From: JAUYQR01 sp963822435 | GTDB lineage: Bacteria > Pseudomonadota > Alphaproteobacteria > Rhodobacterales > Rhodobacteraceae | DNA length: 64,000 nt | Assembly (NCBI GenBank): GCA_963822435.1 | Contig: CAWGHN010000004.1 | Span: forward strand, 868,001-932,000 | Direction of reading: 5' to 3' | In this document: positions 1-8,674 of the stretch, piece by piece | Numbering within the stretch: the first letter of the stretch is position 1 | Layout: each line of letters starts with the position of its first letter | The notes under the pieces: generated by a model | The model's input: only the letters and a program-made list of their open reading frames with translations | What the model was told of the DNA's origin: nothing | The model's database searches: none | Made by a program: the position numbers and the translations under genes

Positions 1-430
1 AAGAGCCGATCATTTCCGACGAGGACACATCCTTGCGGCGCAGTTCCTGATTTTCGCGGCGCAGGCGCGAAGTTTCCATCGCGCGGGCGACAACGACCAT
101 GAGCTGGTCGATGTTGAACGGCTTTTCGATGAAGTCGTAGGCGCCCTGCTTGATCGCGGCGACGGCGATTTCAATGTTTCCATGACCGGAGATAATCACC
201 ACCGGGATATCGGGATTGTCGCGCTTTACGGTCTTGAGAATGTCGATCCCGTCCATCCGGCTGTCCTTGAGCCAGATGTCGAGGATCATCAGGGCGGGCG
301 GCTCCTGATTGATCTCGGACATGCAATCGTCGGAATTGCCGGCGAGGCGGACGGCATAGCCTTCGTCGCGCAAGATGTCGCCCACCAGTTCGCGGATGTC
401 CTGTTCGTCGTCAACGATCAGAATGCTCAT
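1..430 (-). CDS. ntrX: NtrX response regulator, N-terminal part (cut by window edge)
   Basis: The start codon is ATG at 430 and the gene runs off the left edge, so only about 143 residues are visible. They form a complete receiver domain: acidic pocket in SILIVDDEQD, phospho-acceptor Asp in MILDIWLKDS, the Thr/Ser position in VVIISGH, and the conserved Lys in FIEKPF. The beginning of the linker to the AAA+ domain follows. A GGAGG ribosome site overlaps the end of ntrY and the gap is only 3 nt, so the pair is translationally coupled. NtrX is the partner of the NtrY kinase in nitrogen and redox responses. The AAA+ and DNA-binding domains lie outside the window. Confidence 0.93.
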   Translation of the reverse strand, partial: MSILIVDDEQDIRELVGDILRDEGYAVRLAGNSDDCMSEINQEPPALMILDIWLKDSRMDGIDILKTVKRDNPDIPVVIISGHGNIEIAVAAIKQGAYDFIEKPFNIDQLMVVVARAMETSRLRRENQELRRKDVSSSEMIGS

Positions 431-433
431 CTA

Positions 434-2692
434 TCAACCTCCTTGCCCGCTTGGGCCTTGTGTCTTGGGGCGCCGCCGGACGAGGCGTGGCAGACGGATT
501 TCCGCCATCGCACCGGGGTGGGCGTTGCCGCCGAATGGGGGGGCATCAAGGAGGGCGAGCGTGCCGCCGTGTTCCTCGATGATCTTCTTGACGATGGGCA
601 GGCCAAGGCCGGTGCCCTTGTCGCGGGTGGTCACGTAGGGTTCGAAAAGACGGGCGCGATCCAGAGGCAAGCCGGTGCCATTGTCCATGATGCGGATGAT
701 GGCCTCGCTGTCATCGGCCTCCATCTGGATGCGGATTTCCGGGGCGTGGCCGGGCGGTGCGCCTTTTTCGTGCAGCGTTTCAATGGCTTCGCCAGCGTTC
801 TTGATGAGGTTGGTCAGCGCCTGCCCGATCATTGTGGGATCAAGATCCATGCTGACCGGGGTTTTCGGGATCTCGGAAACAAAATGCACCGAAGGCTGAC
901 CGTTGGTCTGCAACAGGACCGCGCCGCGCAGAAGTTCGGCCAGATCGCAGTCGCGGCGGTCGGGCTCGGGCATCCGGGCGAATTTGGAGAACTCGTCGAC
1001 GATCCGGCGCAGGTCGTTGGTCTGGCGGATGATGACGTCGGTGTATTGTTCGAGGTCTTCGTGATCGCGCACCTGGGAGGCGAACTTGCGCTTGATGCGT
1101 TCGGCAGAAAGCTGGATCGGGGTGAGCGGGTTCTTGATCTCGTGCGCGATGCGGCGGGCAACGTCGCCCCAGGCGGCCATGCGTTGGGCCGAGACGAGGT
1201 CGGTCACGTCGTCGAAGGCCACCACGAAGCCTTCAAGCCCACCCGCATCGTTGCTGCGCACCGACATCCGGACCAGAAGGCTTTCCAGCTTGCCCTTGCG
1301 GGTGAGGCGGATTTCTTCCTGCACGGCGCTGCCGGCGCTGTCACGGAGGCGTTCGAACAGCGCGGCAAATTCGGGGACTGCGGCGGCAAGGGTGGTGCCG
1401 GTTGCGCCGTTGGGGAAATCAAGCAGGCGTTCGGCGGCGCGGTTGACGAAATCCACCCGGCCCTCGCCATCCAGGCCGATCACGCCGGCGGTGACATTTG
1501 ACAGGACGCTGTCGAACAGCCGGCGGCGCAGTTCGGTCTGGTGGTGGCCTTCCATCAACGCCTCGCGCTGGCCTTTCAACTGGCGGGTCATCTGGTTGAA
1601 GAGGCGGCCGAGCATGGCGATTTCGTCGTCGCCCTCCTCCTCCATCACCTGCACGTCAAGATCGCCGCCACCGACGCGCTGCGCCGCACCGGCAAGGCGG
1701 CCAACCGGGCGCGACAGACGTTCGGCGAACCACAGGCCCAGCCAGACAGCGGCGAGAACGAGGATCAGGGCAAAGCCGAGGTAGATCAGGCCGAAGTTGA
1801 ATAAGAGGCGGCCCCGTTCGCTTTCAAGCTGGTTGTAAAGCTGGACGGTTTCCTGCGTTTCGTCGAGGAGCGAGAGGATCGAGCCGTCCACCTCGCGGCT
1901 GACATAAAGGTAGCGGTCGGCGTAGGCGTCAAGGTGGACAAGGGCGCGGAACTCGTTGTTCGGCCAGTCGGGGATCAGGACGGGCTGGCCTTTGCGGGCC
2001 TCGTCAAGCTGGGCGGTCGTTACGGGTTCGAAGTCGAAGAGATAGGAGCGTTCGCCGCGGGTTTGCAGCTCGCCTCCGCCATCGACAAGGTAGGCTTCCT
2101 TGAGGCCGCGCTGGATGGCGGCCTGGCCTTGGGTCAGCAGCGGGCGAAGCTGGTCATCCCGCAGGAAGGAGGTGCGTTCCTTGGCGCGGTTGATGTAGGC
2201 CGCAAGCGCGATGGCGTCGGCGGTCAGGTCGTCGCGCTGTTCGGCCTCGTAGGCCTGGGCTGCGGCGAGAGAGGAACCGACGACCGAGCGGACGCGTTCG
2301 GAAAACCAGCCCTCAAGACCGATGTTCACGGACAGGACCGCGAACACGGCGACAAGGACGGTCGGGGTCAGCGCGATCAGCATGAACACGCCCGAAAGCC
2401 GCAGGTGCAGGCGCGAGCCGGCGGATTGGCTGCGCCGGTCGGCGATCATCCGGGCCACGCGGGCAAAGACGAGGGCCGCGATCACAAGGACATAGACAAG
2501 GTCGGAAAGGAGGATCAGCCGCAGCGAAGGGGATGTCGCGCCCTGGTTGAACGGGCCAAGCGCGAGGAACGTGGCCACCGCAAGAACCGGGCCGAGAAGC
2601 ACGAGGCCAAGCGTGACGGCGGTCTGGAAGCGGCGTTGCCGCCGCAGCCGCAAAACCCTTGCCCATACGTCGCTGCGAACTGCGCGTTGCAA
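434..2692 (-). CDS. ntrY: NtrY membrane sensor histidine kinase
   Basis: This 752-residue protein has hydrophobic segments near residues 20-45, 55-75 and 95-120 and another near 300. These flank an extracytoplasmic region and are followed by HAMP, PAS, HisKA and HATPase_c domains. The H-box reads RRIAHEIKNPLTP; N, G1 and G2 boxes are visible as LIKNAGEA, MDNGTG and GTGLGLP. Length and order match NtrY. The start is TTG at 2692. No ATG occurs before the membrane region, so a nearby alternative TTG or GTG is possible. It lies 112 nt after ntrC and 3 nt before ntrX. It should phosphorylate NtrX. Confidence 0.95.
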   Translation of the reverse strand: MQRAVRSDVWARVLRLRRQRRFQTAVTLGLVLLGPVLAVATFLALGPFNQGATSPSLRLILLSDLVYVLVIAALVFARVARMIADRRSQSAGSRLHLRLSGVFMLIALTPTVLVAVFAVLSVNIGLEGWFSERVRSVVGSSLAAAQAYEAEQRDDLTADAIALAAYINRAKERTSFLRDDQLRPLLTQGQAAIQRGLKEAYLVDGGGELQTRGERSYLFDFEPVTTAQLDEARKGQPVLIPDWPNNEFRALVHLDAYADRYLYVSREVDGSILSLLDETQETVQLYNQLESERGRLLFNFGLIYLGFALILVLAAVWLGLWFAERLSRPVGRLAGAAQRVGGGDLDVQVMEEEGDDEIAMLGRLFNQMTRQLKGQREALMEGHHQTELRRRLFDSVLSNVTAGVIGLDGEGRVDFVNRAAERLLDFPNGATGTTLAAAVPEFAALFERLRDSAGSAVQEEIRLTRKGKLESLLVRMSVRSNDAGGLEGFVVAFDDVTDLVSAQRMAAWGDVARRIAHEIKNPLTPIQLSAERIKRKFASQVRDHEDLEQYTDVIIRQTNDLRRIVDEFSKFARMPEPDRRDCDLAELLRGAVLLQTNGQPSVHFVSEIPKTPVSMDLDPTMIGQALTNLIKNAGEAIETLHEKGAPPGHAPEIRIQMEADDSEAIIRIMDNGTGLPLDRARLFEPYVTTRDKGTGLGLPIVKKIIEEHGGTLALLDAPPFGGNAHPGAMAEIRLPRLVRRRPKTQGPSGQGG

Positions 2693-2804
2693 GCCTTGCG
2701 CCCCACTGACCGGGGTCCATGCGCCCCTTGGCCACTATATCTTGACGGGTGACGATGTGAAACCCAAAAGACACGGGCGATGTGGCGCAGTTACATCAAC
2801 CCGC

Positions 2805-4169
2805 CTACATCAGCTTGCGTCGGCGGGTGACGCGGATGTCGAGATCGGTGATCTTCTTGCGCAGCGTGTTGCGGTTGATGCCCAGAAGGTCGGCGCATTT
2901 CGCCTGATTGCCGGCGGTTGCATCAAGCGCGATCTCGATCAGCGGGGTTTCCACCTCGCGCAGGATGCGCTGGTAGACGCCAGCGGGGGGCAACTGGCCA
3001 CCGTGCAGATCGAAGTAGCGCTTCAGGTGGCGGGCGACCGAGGCGGAGAGCTTTTCACCTTCGCCACCGCCGCTGCGCGGTTCGGGGCTGGGCTGGTTGC
3101 CAAGCACCTGCTCGATTTCGGATTTGGTGATCTCGGTTTCCGAGGACGTCACGAGCAGGCGGCGAATGGTATTTTCCAACTGCCGCACGTTGCCGGGCCA
3201 ACTGTAGACGCGGACGAGGTCGCGGGCATCGCTGGACAGGCGGCGCATGGTGCCAAGGTCACGTTCGCCCTTGGTGAGGAAATGCTCGGCCAGCAGAGGG
3301 ATATCGTCGACCCGTTCACGCAAGGACGGCACATGCAGGGTGACACCGCCGAGACGGTAGAAGAGGTCGGAGCGGAAGCCGCCGGTCTCCATGCGCTGCG
3401 CAAGATCGACCTGACTGGTCGCCATGATGCGGGGCGCGTTGTCGCCAAGCATGTCGAGCATCCGCACGACGCGGGCCTGGGTGTCATCGTCGTAATCGGC
3501 AACCTCGTCGAACACGATCGAGCCGCCGCGCGCCTTGGCGAGCAGGGTCGAGGGGCCATCGACGCCTTGCAGATCGGCGGACTGGGCCACGACGAAGGGC
3601 AAGGTGCGGCGGTCGGAGAAATCGTGGATCGCGCGGGCAATGAGCGATTTTCCGGTGCCGGATTCACCGGTGATGAGGACGGAAAGGTCGGTGTTCATCA
3701 CGCGCGCCACAAGGCGGTAGAGAGCCTGCATCGCGGTGGTCCGCCCCACAAGCGGCAGGTCGTCGCCGGGATCGCGCGGAGCAATCACGACCTTGGGGCC
3801 ACGGCGTTTCTGATCGAGCGCGCGGGCCGAGCGTTTCATCAGATCGGGCAGGTCGAAGGGCTTGGGCAGGTAATCGAACGCCTCGGCCTCGGCCGCCTGG
3901 ATCGCGGTCATGATGGTATTCTGCGCTGAAATCACGATCACCGGCAGGCCGGGGCGCATTTTCGAGATGCGGGGCAGCGCGTCGAGGCCGTTGCCATCGG
4001 GCATGATGACATCGGAGATCACAAGATCGCCCTTGCCCTCCTCGACCCAGCGCATCAGCGTCATGAGGGACGAGGTGGCGTGCACCTTGCAGCCCGCGCG
4101 CGTCAGCGCCTGGGTCAGCACCGTGCGGATCGTGCGGTCATCATCCGCAACCAGAACAGTGCCATCCAT
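2805..4169 (-). CDS. ntrC: NtrC nitrogen response regulator lacking the GAFTGA loop
   Basis: The 454-residue protein has a receiver domain (residues 1-120, phospho-Asp53 in VISDVIMPDG, Lys103 in LPKPF), an AAA+ domain with Walker A GESGTGKS (168-175) and Walker B IVFDE (about 218-222), and a C-terminal Fis-type helix-turn-helix (QAKCADLLGINRNTLRKKI). The stretch between Walker A and B that normally carries the ELFGHEKGAFTGA segment is missing. R. capsulatus NtrC has the same absence and activates sigma-70 promoters. The start is ATG at 4169, overlapping the ntrB stop by one base (TAATG). A longer in-frame extension exists but runs back into ntrB and is not credible. Confidence 0.95.
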   Translation of the reverse strand: MDGTVLVADDDRTIRTVLTQALTRAGCKVHATSSLMTLMRWVEEGKGDLVISDVIMPDGNGLDALPRISKMRPGLPVIVISAQNTIMTAIQAAEAEAFDYLPKPFDLPDLMKRSARALDQKRRGPKVVIAPRDPGDDLPLVGRTTAMQALYRLVARVMNTDLSVLITGESGTGKSLIARAIHDFSDRRTLPFVVAQSADLQGVDGPSTLLAKARGGSIVFDEVADYDDDTQARVVRMLDMLGDNAPRIMATSQVDLAQRMETGGFRSDLFYRLGGVTLHVPSLRERVDDIPLLAEHFLTKGERDLGTMRRLSSDARDLVRVYSWPGNVRQLENTIRRLLVTSSETEITKSEIEQVLGNQPSPEPRSGGGEGEKLSASVARHLKRYFDLHGGQLPPAGVYQRILREVETPLIEIALDATAGNQAKCADLLGINRNTLRKKITDLDIRVTRRRKLM

Positions 4170-5272
4170 TACGGGGCCTCCTTGAGGGGTTTCTTGTCTT
4201 TGGGTGCCATCGGCAGCGAGACACGGAATGCGGTGCGGCCGGGGGTGCTGTCGACCGAGATCCAGCCTTCGTGGTCGGAAATGATCTTGGAAACGAGCGC
4301 GAGGCCCAGCCCGGTACCGTTTTCGCGGCCCGAAACGAAGGGCTCGAAGATCTCGGCGGCAATCTCGGGCTTGATGCCGGGGCCGTCGTCGATGATCTCG
4401 ATCTGCAACGGCAGGGCAGCCGGCTGCCCGTCCTTGCGGCGGATGCGAAGCGAAAGGTCGTAGAAGGTGTGCAGGCGGATCGTGCCGCCGGTCTTGCACG
4501 CCTCGGCGGCGTTCTTGATGAGGTTGAGGAACACCTGCATCAACTGGTCGCTGTCGGCGAAGGTCGGCGGCAGCGAGGGGTCGTAATCTTCGGTGATCGT
4601 CATGTGGGCCGCGAACCCGACGAGGGCGGATTTGCGGGCGCGGTCAAGCGCGTCGTGGATGTTGACGGGCTTGCGGTCCGGCGGGCGGATGTTGCCGAAC
4701 TGTTCGACCTGTTCGAGGAGTTTCACGATCCGGCGGGTTTCGACAACGATCAGGTCGGTCAGTTCCTGATCTTCGGGGGACAGGCCCATCGACAGGAGTT
4801 GCGCTGCCCCCGAGATGCCTGCGAGCGGGTTCTTGATTTCATGCGCCAGCATCTCGGCCATGCCGATTGCGGATTTGGCGGCGGATTTGACGCCCATCGA
4901 CCGGCCCAGACGGTCGGCGATTTCGCGCGGCGAAAGGATCAGCATGATCACGTCGGGGTTGTCGTGCATGGGGGCGACGTGGATCGTGCATTGCACGGGC
5001 GGGCGTTCGCCGGTGGTCACGTCGACGTCATTGATGTTAAGCGGCGACTGGTTGGCGCGGGCGCGGGTCAGGGCCTCTTCCATCGGTGCGTCGATGGAGA
5101 GGCGGTCGAAGGCGGGCTGACCGCGCAACGCCTTTTCCGACGAGTTGAGGAAGGTTTCGGCGGCGGGATTGACCTCAAGGATATGGGCGGTGGCGTCGAG
5201 TAGGAGTGCGGGCAGAGGGAGAGAGGCCCAGATCACCCCCGGCACCGGGTATGGCATGCGGTAGGGCGTCAT
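4169..5272 (-). CDS. ntrB: NtrB nitrogen-regulation sensor histidine kinase
   Basis: This 367-residue soluble kinase has an N-terminal PAS domain (about 15-110), the H-box MLAHEIKNPLAGI (His near residue 145), the N-box LIKNAAEA and the G-boxes DDGPGI and GTGLGLALV. There are no membrane segments, as expected for NtrB, which takes nitrogen status from PII and phosphorylates or dephosphorylates NtrC. It overlaps dusB by 4 nt upstream and ntrC by 1 nt downstream, so dusB-ntrB-ntrC is one transcription unit, as in Rhodobacter nifR3-ntrB-ntrC. Confidence 0.96.
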   Translation of the reverse strand: MTPYRMPYPVPGVIWASLPLPALLLDATAHILEVNPAAETFLNSSEKALRGQPAFDRLSIDAPMEEALTRARANQSPLNINDVDVTTGERPPVQCTIHVAPMHDNPDVIMLILSPREIADRLGRSMGVKSAAKSAIGMAEMLAHEIKNPLAGISGAAQLLSMGLSPEDQELTDLIVVETRRIVKLLEQVEQFGNIRPPDRKPVNIHDALDRARKSALVGFAAHMTITEDYDPSLPPTFADSDQLMQVFLNLIKNAAEACKTGGTIRLHTFYDLSLRIRRKDGQPAALPLQIEIIDDGPGIKPEIAAEIFEPFVSGRENGTGLGLALVSKIISDHEGWISVDSTPGRTAFRVSLPMAPKDKKPLKEAP

Positions 5273-6246
5273 GCGGCAAGCTCCATGTCAGCGAAGGCGT
5301 CGCGCAGGAGGCGGGTGACGGCGGCGGGGTCGGTGGCGGTGAGGATGGCTTCGCGGGCGTGGTCAAGGCCCGCCTCCTCGAGATACCAGCCGAGGTGTTT
5401 GCGGGCCATGCGAAGCCCGAGGTCGCGGCCGTAGAACGACAGCATGTCGTCGTAGTGGTGCAGGATCATCTCGGCGCGTTCGGTGCCGTCGGGGATGCGT
5501 GGGGCCGGGGCGGCGAAGATATCGTGGGCGATTTCGGCCAGCCGCCAGGGCGCACCTTGGGCGCCGCGCCCGACCATCACGCCATCGGCACCAGACAGAC
5601 GGAGCGCCTCACGCGTCGTGGCGGTGTCGGTGATGTCGCCGTTGGCGATGACGGGGATGGAGACGGCCTCTTTCACCGCACGGATCGCAGCCCAGTTGGC
5701 GGCGCCCTTGTAGAACTGGCAGCGGGTGCGGCCGTGGATCGTGATCATCTGCACGCCCGCACGTTCGGCGCGGGCGGCAAGGTCGGGTGCGTTGTGGAGC
5801 GTGTCGTCCCAGCCGAGGCGGGTTTTCAGGGTGACGGGGACGCGGACGGCCTTCACCACCGCTTCGATCAGCGTCAGCGCGAGGTCGAGATCGCGCAGGA
5901 GGGCCGAGCCGCAGAGCCCGGTGGTCACGCGCTTTGACGGGCAGCCCATGTTGATGTCGATGATCCGCGCGCCCTGCCCTTCGACGAACTTGGCGGCTTC
6001 GGCCATCCAGTAAGGGTCGCGCCCGGCAAGCTGCACCGATGTCGCCTGCTCACCAAGGCCAAGTTCGGCGCGGGCGCGGGCCTCGGGGCGGGCACGGACG
6101 ACTTCTTCGGAGGCGACCATCTCGCTGACCACGAGGCCCGCACCGAAACGCGCTACCATCCGGCGAAACGGCAGGTCGGTGATCCCGGCCAAGGGGGCCA
6201 GAAGGACGGGTGGGTCGATCCGCAGGGGGCCGAGGGCGATGGGCAA
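5269..6246 (-). CDS. dusB: tRNA-dihydrouridine synthase DusB (NifR3)
   Basis: This 325-residue FMN-dependent TIM barrel reduces uridine in the tRNA D-loop. The signature INMGCPSKRV carries the catalytic Cys. LKTRLGW and IHGRTR supply flavin and substrate contacts, and VIANGDI and VMVGRGAQG bind FMN phosphate. Length and motifs fit DusB. It is the first gene of the dusB-ntrB-ntrC unit, with an ATGA overlap to ntrB. The 186-nt gap upstream (6247-6432), shared with divergent ispDF, must hold both promoters, but no convincing boxes were found there. Confidence 0.96.
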   Translation of the reverse strand: MPIALGPLRIDPPVLLAPLAGITDLPFRRMVARFGAGLVVSEMVASEEVVRARPEARARAELGLGEQATSVQLAGRDPYWMAEAAKFVEGQGARIIDINMGCPSKRVTTGLCGSALLRDLDLALTLIEAVVKAVRVPVTLKTRLGWDDTLHNAPDLAARAERAGVQMITIHGRTRCQFYKGAANWAAIRAVKEAVSIPVIANGDITDTATTREALRLSGADGVMVGRGAQGAPWRLAEIAHDIFAAPAPRIPDGTERAEMILHHYDDMLSFYGRDLGLRMARKHLGWYLEEAGLDHAREAILTATDPAAVTRLLRDAFADMELAA

Positions 6247-6432
6247 CTGCCTAATCCTTGTGCGCTAGAACCATGAGCTAATGGCGCGATCCCGAGGGGC
6301 CAAGCGCATCAGGATAGTTTATGGCTGAAAAACATGCGTTGCACAATTTTTAGGCGCACAAGCCCGATCCCGCGCCAGATTGTCAGGCGAAGCGGGCTGG
6401 CCTAAGGATTGAAAAAAGCTGAAGGGAACCCA

Positions 6433-7557
6433 ATGACCATCGCCGTCATCATCGTGGCCGCAGGCCGTGGCACGCGCGCCGGGGGCGAGGTGCCGAAGCA
6501 GTGGCAGACTCTGGCGGGGCAGCCGGTGCTGACGCACACGCTTGCGGCGTTTGCCGGGATGGATGTGGTGCTGGCAATCCACCCGGAGGATCGCGCGAGG
6601 GCAGAGGCGTTGGGGTCCGGGGCGCGGCTGGTGAAGGGGGGGGCAACGCGGGATGCGTCGGTTCGGGCGGCGCTGGAGGCGTTGGCGGGGTCTGGGGTGA
6701 CGAAGGTGCTGATCCATGACGGGGCGCGACCGTTTCCCTCGGCAGCGTTGATCGGGCGGCTGGTGGTGGCCTTGGACCAGCATCCGGGCGCGGCCCCTGC
6801 CCTTGCGGTGACGGATGCCTTGTGGCGCGGCGAGGCCGGGCTGGTGGCGGGGACACAGGACCGCAGCGGCCTTTACCGCGCACAGACACCGCAGGCATTT
6901 CGCTTTGAGGCCATTTTGGCCGCACATCGGGCGCATCCGGGTGGTGCGGCGGATGATGTGGAGGTGGCGCGGGCGGCGGGGCTTGACGTGGCCATCGTCG
7001 AAGGCGACGAACAGAACCTGAAACTGACCTTTCCCGGCGATTTCGCGCGCGGCGAGGCGATCCTGAAGGGCCGGATGATGGATGTGCGGTTGGGCAACGG
7101 CTATGACGTGCACGCCTTTTGCGAGGGCGATCATGTCTGGCTGTGCGGGGTGAAGGTGCCACATTCGCGCGGACTGCTGGGCCATTCCGATGCCGATGTG
7201 GGGATGCATGCGCTGACCGACGCGATCTATGGCGCGCTGGCCGAGGGCGACATCGGGCGGCACTTTCCGCCAAGCGATGCGCAGTGGAAGGGGGCGGCGA
7301 GCCACATCTTCCTGCGCCATGCGGCTGATCTGATGGCCAAGCGCGGGTATCGGCTGGCGAATTGCGACGTGACGCTGGTCTGCGAGCGCCCGAAGATCGG
7401 GCCGCATGCCATTGCGATGCAAGGGGAATTGGCGCGGATCATGGGGGTTGAGATGGGGCTGGTGTCAGTGAAGGCGACGACGTCGGAGCGGCTGGGCTTT
7501 ACCGGGCGCGAAGAAGGCATCGCGGCGATTGCCACGGCCGCACTGGTGCGGGCATGA
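6433..7557 (+). CDS. ispDF: Bifunctional IspD/IspF enzyme of the MEP pathway
   Basis: This 374-residue fusion catalyses two non-consecutive steps of non-mevalonate isoprenoid synthesis. Residues 1 to about 215 are IspD (2-C-methyl-D-erythritol 4-phosphate cytidylyltransferase; VAAGRGTRAGGEVPKQW, LIHDGARPF). Residues about 218-374 are IspF (cyclodiphosphate synthase; GNGYDVHAF, LGHSDADVGMHAL, VKATTSERLGFTG). The IspE step is not in this window. ATG at 6433 is chosen because GAAGGGA lies just upstream; a TTG at 6409 would leave no ribosome site. It overlaps pgpA by 4 nt. Confidence 0.96.
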   Translation: MTIAVIIVAAGRGTRAGGEVPKQWQTLAGQPVLTHTLAAFAGMDVVLAIHPEDRARAEALGSGARLVKGGATRDASVRAALEALAGSGVTKVLIHDGARPFPSAALIGRLVVALDQHPGAAPALAVTDALWRGEAGLVAGTQDRSGLYRAQTPQAFRFEAILAAHRAHPGGAADDVEVARAAGLDVAIVEGDEQNLKLTFPGDFARGEAILKGRMMDVRLGNGYDVHAFCEGDHVWLCGVKVPHSRGLLGHSDADVGMHALTDAIYGALAEGDIGRHFPPSDAQWKGAASHIFLRHAADLMAKRGYRLANCDVTLVCERPKIGPHAIAMQGELARIMGVEMGLVSVKATTSERLGFTGREEGIAAIATAALVRA

Positions 7558-8051
7558 GCCGGGTGTGGAGCATCTTTTTCGGCGTTGGGCTTTTGCGTCC
7601 GGCCCCCGGCACCTGGGGGTCGGCGGTGGCGATCCTGCTGGGGTTGATGATCGACCGGAGCTTTGGGGTCTGGGCGCTGCTTGGGGCGACGGTGGCGGTT
7701 ACCGGCATTGGCTTTTGGGCCTGCGCGCGGGAACTGGCGGGCCGGCCCGGTGCCGACCCCGGCGAGATCGTGATTGACGAGGTGGCAGGGCAATGGATCG
7801 CGCTTCTGTTTCCGGCATTTGCGTTCTGGAACATGGGAATGCAGGACTGGGCACATGTGGCATGGCCCGGCTGGGTGGCGGCGTTCGTGTTCTTTCGGCT
7901 GTTTGATATCTGGAAGCCATGGCTGGTTGGCTGGGCCGACCGGCGCGAGGATGCGGCGGGCGTGATGCTGGATGACCTGATCGCGGGCGTATTCGCGGGG
8001 CTGGCGGTGATGGTGGCTGCGGGCGTGGCGCATGGGGTGATCTTGCGATGA
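7554..8051 (+). CDS. pgpA: Phosphatidylglycerophosphatase A
   Basis: This 165-residue membrane protein removes the phosphate from phosphatidylglycerophosphate to give phosphatidylglycerol. Family signatures are GLLRPAPGTWGS near the N-terminus and IVIDEVAGQWIAL in the middle, followed by FRLFDIWKPW and DDLIAG. Three to four hydrophobic segments are visible. The start ATG overlaps the end of ispDF (ATGA) and its stop overlaps the next gene by 4 nt, so the three genes are translationally coupled. Confidence 0.94.
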   Translation: MSRVWSIFFGVGLLRPAPGTWGSAVAILLGLMIDRSFGVWALLGATVAVTGIGFWACARELAGRPGADPGEIVIDEVAGQWIALLFPAFAFWNMGMQDWAHVAWPGWVAAFVFFRLFDIWKPWLVGWADRREDAAGVMLDDLIAGVFAGLAVMVAAGVAHGVILR

Positions 8052-8515
8052 CGCCAGAGGAGGTTCTGCGACAGGCCCGGTTCTGGGGCATCCGCATTGC
8101 CACCGCCGAAAGCTGCACCGGAGGGATGGTTGCGGCCGCGTTGACCGATGTCGCCGGATCGTCGGACGTGTTCGAGCGTGGGTATGTGACCTATTCCAAC
8201 GCGGCCAAGGTTCAGATGCTGGGGGTGAGCGAAACGACGCTGGCAGAGCATGGCGCGGTGTCGGAACCGGTTGCGCGCGAGATGGCCGAGGGCGCGCTGG
8301 CGCGGTCGGGGGTGGAACTGGCGGTGTCGGTCACCGGGATCGCCGGGCCGGGCGGATCGGAGTTCAAGCCGGAGGGACGCGTGTGCTTTGGCCTGGCGCG
8401 GCGGGGCGAGCCGACGCGAGTGGAAACGGTGGAGTTCGGTGCGGTGGGGCGAGCGAAGGTCAGAAAGGCCGCAACGGCGCGTGCGCTGGCTTTGCTGGGC
8501 GCGGCGCTCGCCTAG
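8048..8515 (+). CDS. pncC: CinA C-terminal domain protein (nicotinamide-nucleotide amidase)
   Basis: This 155-residue protein consists only of the CinA C-terminal (PncC) domain. That domain deamidates nicotinamide mononucleotide to nicotinate mononucleotide in pyridine nucleotide recycling. The motif TAESCTGGMV holds the catalytic Ser, followed by GYVTYSNAAK and VSVTGIAGPGG. The N-terminal MoaB-like half of full CinA is absent, as in the E. coli single-domain enzymes. It is the last gene of the ispDF-pgpA-pncC unit and converges on preA. Confidence 0.92.
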   Translation: MTPEEVLRQARFWGIRIATAESCTGGMVAAALTDVAGSSDVFERGYVTYSNAAKVQMLGVSETTLAEHGAVSEPVAREMAEGALARSGVELAVSVTGIAGPGGSEFKPEGRVCFGLARRGEPTRVETVEFGAVGRAKVRKAATARALALLGAALA

Positions 8516-8604
8516 GCTTCGTCAGGATCAGCACCAGATCGAGGGTTTGGCGGGGAGAGCGAGGATGTAGGAGCCGCCGCCGCGCCTGCCGATGGCGACG
8601 ATCA

Positions 8605-8629
8605 GCGGCCCGGTTTGGTGGCGGGCCGC
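8605..8629. terminator. Candidate bidirectional hairpin between convergent pncC and preA
   Basis: A perfect 8-bp stem (GCGGCCCG with CGGGCCGC, 9-nt loop) lies in the 159-nt gap between two converging genes. No T-run follows on either strand, so termination is inferred from position only. Confidence 0.35.
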
Positions 8630-8674
8630 CGTGGTGACAAGGTAGGCGGCCCTGACAATCGGGGTGGACACCGC

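Noticed and set aside
182..1501. Long open frame on the plus strand inside ntrY
   Set aside because: It is antisense to a well-supported kinase gene; high-GC codon bias keeps the opposite frame open, and no domain is recognisable.
4170..4499. N-terminal extension of NtrC by 110 residues
   Set aside because: It runs inside ntrB in another frame and is Arg-rich; the receiver domain starts exactly at ATG 4169.
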